Below are positions 13,648 to 20,175 of a stretch of 20,175 nt of DNA, piece by piece. The notes beneath the pieces were generated by a model. It saw only the letters and a program-made list of their open reading frames with translations. It made no database searches and had not been told where the DNA came from. Positions within the stretch are counted from its first letter, which is position 1; each line of letters opens with the position of its first letter. The position numbers and the translations under genes were made by a program. Source of the DNA: Lachnoclostridium sp. UBA6475. GTDB lineage: Bacteria > Bacillota > Clostridia > Lachnospirales > Lachnospiraceae. The stretch is from the NCBI GenBank assembly GCA_002435545.1, contig DJNB01000121.1, positions 1-20,175 of the forward strand. Direction: 5' to 3'.

Positions 13648-15012
13648 TTACATTGCCATAAAAGCCGGCATTATAATAATTGTTATTACAATGCCAAACA
13701 TAAGCATCATTGGGAGAAGCAATTTTGTGCCCGCTGTTTCTCCCATCTGCCTGCTTAATTCTTTGCGCTTTTCAAACGCATCAGATGCCTCAGTTTCCAA
13801 TAATGCAATAAAGCCTTCTGTCCCTTTTTTCATATTTTGATTGATAATAGAAGCGTATCGCAAATAGCTAAGCTGTCGACATCTTTTTCCGAAATGCTCC
13901 ATGGCTGCTGCTTCGGATGCGCCATTGGTCATTTCCTGGTAGGCTGTCAAGACCTCTTCATACACATAACGGCGTTCACCCCCTTTCTGCAGATTGCGTT
14001 GATATTCCTCCCCCAGTCTTTTAAAACACCCCCGGATCGTTAATCCGGCATTAAACAATAACATACTCTTATTGATAAATTCCGGATAATCCAATTGAAG
14101 CTGCTGTTGACGATGTTCTATCTTTTTTCTTTCTTCTTTTTTCCAAATTATGGGAAAGAAAAAGATAATTAAAAACACCAAAAGATATACCGGTGGGGAT
14201 TTTTCTTTTTCGCTCTCTTCGTAGCGGACGCTGTAATCTCCAATTTTTGTAGGAAGTGCTATCTGTTTTTGCGCATTTTGCTGTTCGACTTTTTCCAGTA
14301 TCGCGGCTTTAATCTGATAGACCGCCCACTCCCCCTGCGGAAGATTATTACTCTCAATCGTAATGGGAAATGTGTATTCCTTTTCCCAATTACGCCATTT
14401 TGCCTGTGCCACTACATTCGTTTTCACTCCTTCCTTTGGAATTTCCATATAATTTAAACTTCCCTCTTCCCGAATATAGTTTTCAGGAAGTACCCATGAG
14501 ATTTCAATCCCCGTTTGAGGAACTTCTGCCACAAAATTCAATGAAGAATTTACCTTTTCCAGCGACTGATTATTTCCCTTTAATTTCTCATTCAGATAGG
14601 TAAGACATAACTTATCCAGCTGCAGAAATTCTTCCGGAGTAAACTCTCTGTCGTCCAGATACAATGTAATCGTCTCTTTTTTGTCCTCTCCCTGAACCTG
14701 TGTAATAAAGTCAAAGGAAATCTCTTTTCCTGTATCCTCACGCAAGATCGTACTTCCATCACATATCGTCGTTTCTTCCTTTTCTTCTCCCGGTATCAGA
14801 AGAAACAGAAATGCCGTCAGCAGAAAAATCAAAATAAATCCAATTCGTTTACACCAGATCTTTTGAAGCTGTTCTTCCTGTTCCTGCTTCCGATACAACG
14901 ACGTTACCATGGTTTTCGTGCCCGGAAAATGTTCTGTCATCTTCCAAAACCACGACTGAATACGAAGTTTTTTTACTACTGACCAGATATAATTTTCAAG
15001 TTTTTCCATCAT
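13648..15012 (-). CDS. tadC: TadC-like T2SSF platform protein with large extracytoplasmic insert
   Basis: The C-terminal ~150 residues (about 308-450) form a type II secretion F domain: the PEFINKSMLLFNAGLTIRGCF helix, and MGETAGTKLLLPMMLMFGIVITIIIMPAF at the end. Ahead of it lies an unusual N-terminal part: a basic cytoplasmic start, a membrane helix (57-73), about 200 extracytoplasmic residues (74-274) and another helix (275-290). TadC proteins normally have only the core. The 454-residue start at 15010-15012 has GAGGG upstream; a second ATG follows directly, so the start may shift by one. It pairs with TadB 16 bases upstream to make the platform for the ATPase TadA. Confidence 0.85.
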   Translation of the reverse strand: MMEKLENYIWSVVKKLRIQSWFWKMTEHFPGTKTMVTSLYRKQEQEEQLQKIWCKRIGFILIFLLTAFLFLLIPGEEKEETTICDGSTILREDTGKEISFDFITQVQGEDKKETITLYLDDREFTPEEFLQLDKLCLTYLNEKLKGNNQSLEKVNSSLNFVAEVPQTGIEISWVLPENYIREEGSLNYMEIPKEGVKTNVVAQAKWRNWEKEYTFPITIESNNLPQGEWAVYQIKAAILEKVEQQNAQKQIALPTKIGDYSVRYEESEKEKSPPVYLLVFLIIFFFPIIWKKEERKKIEHRQQQLQLDYPEFINKSMLLFNAGLTIRGCFKRLGEEYQRNLQKGGERRYVYEEVLTAYQEMTNGASEAAAMEHFGKRCRQLSYLRYASIINQNMKKGTEGFIALLETEASDAFEKRKELSRQMGETAGTKLLLPMMLMFGIVITIIIMPAFMAM

Positions 15013-15028
15013 ACGGTATCCCTCATTT

Positions 15029-15772
15029 CTAGACCGATATATCCGTGATCTTTCGACTCCACCAAAAGGCAAATATATAAACAGCAAGGGAAACGGTCAT
15101 GATCATTATGCCGGGAAGATTTCCATACAGCGGATCAAGAAAGCCCGGTGAACATATCCGCAGATATAAAATAATCCCGATCGGTATTAAATTCATACAT
15201 CCTGCTTCCATTTTCTTACCGGCAATCACCGTTTCAATTTCCCTTTTTGTCTCTATTTTCTGGCTGATATTCTCTGCTGTCCGTTTCATAATTTTTACAA
15301 GATTTCCACCCGTTTTTCTCGCGGTAATTAAAATCTCACTGAAAACTTTTATATCTTCCATACCACTTCTTTCTCCGAGATCCATCATTAATTTTTCAAC
15401 CGGAACATGAAGCCTGACCTGAGTTACAAAATAATCAAATTCTTTCATGATCAGATCCTCTTTTTGATACATAAGCGCCAGATCTTTCTGCGCTTCAAAT
15501 ACAGAATTTTCCAATGAATATCCGGCGGATAACGCCGATATCATACTTTCCATTGCGTCTTTGAACTGCAGCACGAGTATCTCCTGCTGCCTCTTTGCCA
15601 AAACACGGCAATAATATTTTAAAAACAAAAATCCGCCTGCAAAAGCCAGCAGGATAACCGCAAAAATATGATTAAAAAACAATACGGCTGTCATACTTCC
15701 TATCCCCATTCCGATCGCTCCATAGCGTACTTTTTCCCGTTTGGAAAAGCAATAATCTGTATAGGAAATCAT
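15029..15772 (-). CDS. tadB: TadB, T2SSF pilus platform protein
   Basis: The 247-residue protein has hydrophobic segments near 18-52 and 192-237 flanking a T2SSF domain: LQFKDAMESMISALSAGYSLENSVFEA (68-95), and FSEILITARKTGGNLVKIMKRTAENISQKI (144-173). With TadC it forms the membrane platform on which the TadA ATPase drives pilus assembly. It overlaps the end of the TadA gene by four bases (ATGA), showing tight coupling, and is followed after 16 bases by TadC. The length is close to typical TadB. Ribosome site sequences lie within the tadA end. Confidence 0.9.
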   Translation of the reverse strand: MISYTDYCFSKREKVRYGAIGMGIGSMTAVLFFNHIFAVILLAFAGGFLFLKYYCRVLAKRQQEILVLQFKDAMESMISALSAGYSLENSVFEAQKDLALMYQKEDLIMKEFDYFVTQVRLHVPVEKLMMDLGERSGMEDIKVFSEILITARKTGGNLVKIMKRTAENISQKIETKREIETVIAGKKMEAGCMNLIPIGIILYLRICSPGFLDPLYGNLPGIMIMTVSLAVYIFAFWWSRKITDISV

Positions 15773-16989
15773 TCTAATTTCACCCCGGCTTTCTTACATT
15801 TATCCATAGAACGAAGGATATGGCTGGTTCGTTTCAAAGTTCCTTTTATCCTTCCATTTTCTTCTCCTTCTTCCTCAAAGGAAAATATTGGAAAAATTTG
15901 TATCTCCCCCTGTTCCACCTCTCCTATCTCACAGATAGCAAGCACCTTACGTGATCTGTCACGAAGCCGCCCCAAATGAACAATAATATCAATGGCGGAA
16001 GAAATCTGCTGCCGGATGGCAGGAAGGGGAATATCCATTCCCATCAATACAAGTGTCTCCAGCCGGTTTAGCATATCTTTCGGACTATTGGCGTGTCCTG
16101 TTGACAAACTTCCATCGTGTCCGGTGTTCATAGCCGTAAGCATATCGATCGCTGTCGCATCGCGGATCTCTCCGACAATTATTCTGGACGGCCGCATCCG
16201 AAGGGCACTCCGGATCAGATCCCGGATCGTCACCTGGTTTTTCCCTTCCACATTGGCATTCCGCGCTTCCATTCTTACAATATTTTCCACATTCCGGATC
16301 TGAAGTTCTGCCGAATCTTCAATCGTAATAATTCTCTCCGACACTGGAATATAATTTGACAATATGTTTAAAAACGTAGTCTTTCCTGCTCCGGTCCCTC
16401 CGGAAATAAAAATATTGTATCTCGCTTCTACAAGTGCTTTCAGAAATCTGTCTGCCTCCGGCGTGACCGCCCCCATCGCCACAAGTTTCTCCATCGTGAG
16501 CGGATCTTTCGGAAATTTACGGATCGTGATAACCGGCCCCTCTAATGCAATAGGCGGCATTACAATATTGACACGCGAACCATCTCCCAATCGTACATCT
16601 AATATTGGCGTCGATTCATTTACAATGCGGTTTCCCTCTGACGCGATCTGCTGTGCAATATCACTCAGCCGCTCTTCCGAATCAAACGTCAGACCGGTTT
16701 CATATAAACTGCCTTCTTTTTCAATAAAAATATGCTGCGGACCATTGATCATAATTTCCGTAACGTCTTCATCCTCAATTAATTCCTGCAGCACATCTAA
16801 CTTTCGCATGGAATTAAATATCTCACGGCGCATTTTTCTTCGATCGCGAAAACGCATATACTGCTCCTGCCCCATCTCCGTGATCACCTGATCGATGACA
16901 TCCGTCAGATACTGTTCATCTACGTCCACACCGGTCGGAACCTGTTGCAGCACCCTTTCACATATCCTTTGCTTAATCTGTTTCTCCAT
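15769..16989 (-). CDS. tadA: TadA/CpaF secretion ATPase
   Basis: TadA is the hexameric ATPase that powers Flp pilus assembly at the inner face of the membrane. The 406-residue protein shows the complete motor: Walker A SGGTGAGKTT (196-205), Asp box IEDSAELQ (223-230), Walker B RIIVGEIRD (269-277) and His box GHDGSLSTGHANS (290-302), all in the right order. The N-terminal part has the CpaF-type sequence LIEDEDVTEIMINGP (70-84). Length is normal. GGGGTG precedes the ATG, and the start overlaps the TadZ-like gene by 17 bases. The closest alternative, a type IV secretion VirB11 ATPase, is less likely given the neighbours. Confidence 0.97.
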   Translation of the reverse strand: MEKQIKQRICERVLQQVPTGVDVDEQYLTDVIDQVITEMGQEQYMRFRDRRKMRREIFNSMRKLDVLQELIEDEDVTEIMINGPQHIFIEKEGSLYETGLTFDSEERLSDIAQQIASEGNRIVNESTPILDVRLGDGSRVNIVMPPIALEGPVITIRKFPKDPLTMEKLVAMGAVTPEADRFLKALVEARYNIFISGGTGAGKTTFLNILSNYIPVSERIITIEDSAELQIRNVENIVRMEARNANVEGKNQVTIRDLIRSALRMRPSRIIVGEIRDATAIDMLTAMNTGHDGSLSTGHANSPKDMLNRLETLVLMGMDIPLPAIRQQISSAIDIIVHLGRLRDRSRKVLAICEIGEVEQGEIQIFPIFSFEEEGEENGRIKGTLKRTSHILRSMDKCKKAGVKLE

Positions 16990-17923
16990 CGTCTACACCC
17001 CCTGTTTGTAAGAAAGATTTCATCTCTCTCAGATTCTTAATCTTCGGACAGGTTACCTCACAAAACGTAATCCGGTCCCATATAGATTCCCTCTTTTCCG
17101 CAAAACAATATTCCCTTAAAACATGTCTGCGGATCGCTGCTAAAAAACCGTCTTCCAGCGGCATTATAATTTCATCCGCATAATCCAGAAGATCAAACGT
17201 ATATTCAAAAAATTGTCCAACTTCCAGTATCACACGGTCAAACAACGTCTGCTTTTGAAGCCCCTCCATCATGTTTTCGATCTCCTGTTTGGTAAAATCA
17301 AGCAGATCCTTGTAATGTGCCACCGGCGCAAGAATGGATATTTTGCCGTGTGAATATACAAGTTTTTCCAGTGCTTCATTGTTTTTTTCATTTTGTACTG
17401 CCAGGATCCACTCTGCCAGTCCCTGATGCGACAACGACGGTGTCTCCGTCAATTCCTCCGGGAAAAATACCGGTACGCCGCACATGCTTATATAGAGCAC
17501 TTTTGCCTGCTGCGCACTTTCCATCGCTTCCTGTAAGGCAAGACGCGTTTTTTCCTCTCCTCCTTCCGGTGAAAAAACACAGCAGATCCCTTTCTTTTTC
17601 ACTGTTTTCTGCTCCTCATCCCCCGTTTGTCCCACTATCTTACAAAAACTTTTCCAGATAGCCGTTCTCTTTTGGTACTTAAAGATTTCATTTTCATTGT
17701 CTGTTACCGGACTCTCTGAAAGAAAAATTCCGCTTTTTCCAATTTCTTCCAGAACCCCTTTATCGTCTGAGATCACAATGGAACCTTCGGCAATTTCCAT
17801 TGCTTCCCCTTTTTCTGATATCATTTTAATTTCCATATATTGGGGCAGTTTCTGCCGGAAATACGTTAAAAAACGTACCGCATATTCTCTATCCCTGAGA
17901 TAGATATAACAAATTCTGTTCAT
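16973..17923 (-). CDS. TadZ/CpaE-like ParA-MinD family protein, degenerate Walker A
   Basis: TadZ-like proteins position the pilus at a cell site. The 316-residue product has a receiver-like N-terminus (about 1-95) and a MinD/ParA-like part from about 112. The expected Walker A, GGxGKT, reads SPEGGEEKT (118-126): the invariant Gly before Lys is Glu, and the signature first Lys of deviant Walker A is absent. That suggests weak or lost ATP hydrolysis, as reported for some TadZ proteins (general knowledge). The VILEVGQFFEYTFDLLDYADEIIMPLED stretch (231-258) is where the D/G-rich switch of the fold should be. It starts at a GGAAGGGTGA site 15 bases after the peptidase gene and overlaps tadA by 17 bases. 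Confidence 0.75.
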   Translation of the reverse strand: MNRICYIYLRDREYAVRFLTYFRQKLPQYMEIKMISEKGEAMEIAEGSIVISDDKGVLEEIGKSGIFLSESPVTDNENEIFKYQKRTAIWKSFCKIVGQTGDEEQKTVKKKGICCVFSPEGGEEKTRLALQEAMESAQQAKVLYISMCGVPVFFPEELTETPSLSHQGLAEWILAVQNEKNNEALEKLVYSHGKISILAPVAHYKDLLDFTKQEIENMMEGLQKQTLFDRVILEVGQFFEYTFDLLDYADEIIMPLEDGFLAAIRRHVLREYCFAEKRESIWDRITFCEVTCPKIKNLREMKSFLQTGGVDDGETD

Positions 17924-17938
17924 GTATCACCCTTCCCT

Positions 17939-18421
17939 CTAGTAAATGCAGAGACAAATACAGTATCCAAATAAAATGCAGACCGAAAAGGGAATTACTG
18001 CCTCTTTTTCCCAATTTTCTGACGCATAGTATGGAATCAGCTTTTTTTCTCTGTAAACCTGCCTTATGTAACTTGAAAAATATAGGAATCTGCGAAATAA
18101 ATTCCGCTCCCTGAGAATCTTGAGTGTAGAAAATAAAGCACCAGCCAGTAACGCATAAAACGTCACACGGGCACCAAACGCAAAACTATAGTAACTACAA
18201 ATAATGGAAATTAATTTGATATCTGCAGCTCCGAACATCCGAAGCAAATAAAAGAAACTACAGACGATAAGAGGAATGACGCATCCTGCTAAAAAATATA
18301 CTGCCCCAGCCGGTCCATAGGTCACAAAATTATGGTATAAACTTAGGCCAAGTCCCATAATAATTAATATATGAGGAACTCGATAACAGTATAAATCGCA
18401 GAGCGCAGCCGGTAACAACAC
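17939..18421 (-). CDS. A24 prepilin peptidase, first gene of the Tad operon (start uncertain)
   Basis: The visible 160 residues contain LCDLYCYRVPH with Asp9 and RMFGAADIKL with Asp67, the two catalytic aspartates of A24 peptidases, and several hydrophobic helices with a charged loop near 103-126. The GTG at 18419-18421 is the first conventional start in the frame but has no ribosome site and begins inside what looks like the first helix. The frame stays open upstream, and a strong GGGGGTGA precedes an ATC at 18446-18448 with good spacing; starting there adds nine residues, IENQPLIFL, completing the helix. So the true start may be the ATC. A second peptidase at 10115 is in the same operon. 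Confidence 0.75.
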   Translation of the reverse strand: MLLPAALCDLYCYRVPHILIIMGLGLSLYHNFVTYGPAGAVYFLAGCVIPLIVCSFFYLLRMFGAADIKLISIICSYYSFAFGARVTFYALLAGALFSTLKILRERNLFRRFLYFSSYIRQVYREKKLIPYYASENWEKEAVIPFSVCILFGYCICLCIY

Positions 18422-18479
18422 AAGGAAAATCAGCGGTTGATTTTCGATGTTGTCACCCCCTCGATTTGTTGTGATTCAT

Positions 18480-18509
18480 ATACTAGCACGATGAGTCGAT
18501 TTTTGTCAA
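18480..18509 (-). promoter_or_regulatory. Promoter of the Tad operon
   Basis: On the minus strand a perfect TTGACA (18504-18509) is followed after 18 bases by TAGTAT (18480-18485), which has a TGC extension upstream. The predicted start is near 18473, giving a leader of only about 25 bases before the ATC at 18448. It is divergent from the DUF2508 promoter. Confidence 0.7.
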
Positions 18510-18526
18510 CAACTTTTTTTAAAAAA

Positions 18527-18556
18527 TTGCATTTTTTTTTGCGAGCAGGTTATAAT
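18527..18556 (+). promoter_or_regulatory. Promoter for the DUF2508 gene
   Basis: TTGCAT (18527-18532) and TATAAT (18551-18556) are separated by 18 bases, with an A/T tract ahead of it. Its -35 box lies 17 bases from the divergent Tad -35 box. Confidence 0.6.
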
Positions 18557-18610
18557 CCTACTAAAAGAAGCATTAAAAAAGCGCGTAATCACGCGGGAAA
18601 TGAGGAAATT

Positions 18611-18844
18611 ATGAGAAGAAAAAAAGATCCCCTTTATCAAGCGAAGCAGGAACTGCTCCGCGAGATCGAAGAGGTAAAAACATCATTAGCCATCGCCCAC
18701 TCCAATTTTGACAACGTCAATGACCCGGATCTGGTCGACAGCTGTATCTATGAAATGACCGCCATTCAGTATAAATACAAATACCTGCTGCGTCGTATGC
18801 GTCAGTTTGAAGGAGAGAGTACACCGATGCGTTCCATCAGATAA
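18611..18844 (+). CDS. DUF2508 (YaaL-like) small protein
   Basis: The 77-residue product fits the small YaaL/DUF2508 family: KQELLREIEEVKTSLAIAHSNFDNVNDPDLVDSCIYEMTAIQYKYKYLLRRMR, two amphipathic helices around a Asn-Asp-Pro turn. Members are cytoplasmic and of unknown function. The GTTTTC-strand longer frame starts at 18437, but the ATG at 18611 has TGAGGAAA upstream and matches family size. It has its own promoter. Its final 43 bases overlap the end of the convergent MutS-related gene, so both C-termini are read from the same DNA. Confidence 0.75.
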   Translation: MRRKKDPLYQAKQELLREIEEVKTSLAIAHSNFDNVNDPDLVDSCIYEMTAIQYKYKYLLRRMRQFEGESTPMRSIR

Positions 18845-20175
18845 CGTGCATTGGTAGTCTTACACTGCCCGGAACGGATTTTATGGTCAAATACGATCTG
18901 ATCCCCGTTGTAATTTTCTGTAAAATAATAGTTGCTCACTTTCTTTTCCGGCACTTCGCACAGTTCAAAATCATGTGTCGTAATAAAAGTGATGCAGTGT
19001 TTCTCTGCCAATTTATGCACGACCGCTTTGGCACCAAAAAGTCTGTCATTGTAATTTGTTCCCTTAAAGATCTCATCGATAAATACGATAAAAGGGATGT
19101 CATTTTCCTCTGTATTTCCGGCATAATCCAGCACTTTTTTTATCCGCAGGAGTTCTCCGTAAAACGTGGAGATCCCCCGGCTGATATCATCCTGTACGCC
19201 AATGGACGTAAAGATCCGCATAAATGGAGCATGGAACTGCTTTGCATTTACATAAGTTCCGGCATACATTAAGACAAGATTCACACCGATCGTCCGCATA
19301 AAAGAAGACTTTCCGCTCATATTTGAACCGGTTATGATAACAATTTCTTCTCCGCAGGAAAAATCATTGGCAATACATTCCGCTTCCGGAAGCAGCGGAT
19401 GTTTCATCTCTTCTGCGGAAAAAGAAATCTCTTTTTTATGTTCCGGCATACAGACCGTATCTTTGCTCCAGGCTGTCCCTGCAAGTGCCATGATCAATTC
19501 TATTTTTTCGATGCTGTCCATTGTCTCATACAGGATCTCACCTCCTTCTTTCATCGTATTTCGATATAAAAAGACAAGCAGAGGATTTAGCACAAATACC
19601 ACATTAAATAGAATATTGGAAAACATATTTTCTTTGGCATAGTACAATGATGCAATCGTGCTGATCCGGTGCATGGTCTTTTTCCCCAGACGTATTTTTT
19701 TCTGACAGCGGCACAGCATATCTTCTTTAAATTCCACTTCGGATACAAAAGTTATCAACCGTTCCATTTTGCCAAAGGCATGAATACATTTTCCGATTTC
19801 TTCGTATTCTTTCCCATGGAAATACGAGAAGATACAAAGATTACAAAGACAGACTAACAGCACAATGCCGGCGGCGCCAAAAGATATCACTTCAAACAGG
19901 CTAAGGACAAGACTGACGATCATGGAAAGAGCCAGCACACTTCCGATAATGATAGAAATCCATTCCGGCTTTTTGCACTCTGCCGGATACAGCTCCTTGT
20001 CTTCAAAATCCTGTTCCCGGATGCTCCGGATCCCTGATAATATCGCCTGAAATTTTACGCCGAAAGCCATATGCCCTGTCATTTCTTTCACCGCACACTG
20101 CGTCTGTTTCCAGGATTCTTCGTCAAACTCCGTCTTTGTGAGCTGCCTCAATAACTTACGTTTTCCGCTTTTCGT
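18802..20175 (-). CDS. MutS-related membrane ATPase, 5' end outside window
   Basis: The reverse frame is open to the right edge, so the N-terminus is missing; 457 residues are visible. It has the MutS domain V ATPase: Walker A TGSNMSGKSSFMRT (DNA near 19330), Walker B FIVFIDEIFKGTN (DNA near 19080), and the TTHD histidine, followed by the RSGQCKTTNARYLMERIGVL end typical of MutS proteins. Unlike repair MutS it has two membrane helices near the visible N-terminus (WISIIIGSVLALSMIVSLVLSLF, AAGIVLLVCLCNLCIF) and no mismatch-recognition domain in view. It belongs to the membrane-anchored MutS-like family of Firmicutes. Role unknown. The end overlaps the DUF2508 gene by 43 bases. Confidence 0.88.
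   Translation of the reverse strand, partial: TKSGKRKLLRQLTKTEFDEESWKQTQCAVKEMTGHMAFGVKFQAILSGIRSIREQDFEDKELYPAECKKPEWISIIIGSVLALSMIVSLVLSLFEVISFGAAGIVLLVCLCNLCIFSYFHGKEYEEIGKCIHAFGKMERLITFVSEVEFKEDMLCRCQKKIRLGKKTMHRISTIASLYYAKENMFSNILFNVVFVLNPLLVFLYRNTMKEGGEILYETMDSIEKIELIMALAGTAWSKDTVCMPEHKKEISFSAEEMKHPLLPEAECIANDFSCGEEIVIITGSNMSGKSSFMRTIGVNLVLMYAGTYVNAKQFHAPFMRIFTSIGVQDDISRGISTFYGELLRIKKVLDYAGNTEENDIPFIVFIDEIFKGTNYNDRLFGAKAVVHKLAEKHCITFITTHDFELCEVPEKKVSNYYFTENYNGDQIVFDHKIRSGQCKTTNARYLMERIGVLSPSN

Overview
The window looks like a chromosomal stretch of a low-to-moderate GC, monoderm Firmicute, most likely a Lachnospiraceae-type gut anaerobe. This is inferred from the MecA adaptor, strong AGGAGG-type ribosome binding sites, consensus sigma-A promoters, a small 2[4Fe-4S] ferredoxin, a DUF1858 redox protein, a RACo-like ASKHA ATPase and a Tad pilus locus with no outer-membrane secretin. 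Genus was not determined.

Left part (1-7100) is mixed housekeeping. It holds the 5' part of a LuxR-type regulator, a 60-residue orphan protein behind a long structured leader, mecA, a DUF1858 protein and a ferredoxin transcribed divergently, and an unrecognised three-helix membrane protein. A minus-strand cluster then runs rhomboid protease, flavodoxin/SCP2 fusion, HIT protein, murG. The last four genes are close or overlapping and probably form one operon. An ASKHA/RACo-like gene (7217-8647) is transcribed the other way from an overlapping divergent promoter.

Right part (8620-18509) is one minus-strand Tad/Flp (type IVb pilus) operon of eleven genes. In transcription order: an A24 prepilin peptidase, TadZ-like protein, TadA ATPase, TadC with its partner TadB (TadB first), Flp1-type pilin, DUF5702/TadG-like protein, TadE-like protein with a cysteine-rich tail, a second A24 prepilin peptidase, a short TadE-like pseudopilin, and a DUF6382-FHA membrane protein. 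Most neighbours overlap by 4-22 bases or are separated by fewer than 40. The one large gap holds a 25-base inverted repeat around a 58-base spacer.

The right edge has a small DUF2508 (YaaL-like) gene facing a MutS-related membrane ATPase that runs off the window. The two convergent pairs (7217-8647 against 8620-9738, and 18611-18844 against 18802-20175) overlap in coding sequence.

Most notable are: the inverted-repeat element inside the pilus operon; a probable ATC start codon on its first gene; two different prepilin peptidases in one operon; degenerate key motifs in the TadZ and FHA proteins; a degenerate ferredoxin domain in the RACo-like protein; and structured leaders upstream of two small regulatory or orphan genes. 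No rRNA, tRNA, CRISPR array, insertion sequence or phage gene was seen. No stretch longer than about 300 bases lacks a gene except 1057-1491 (about 435 bases), which holds the leader and two divergent promoters.
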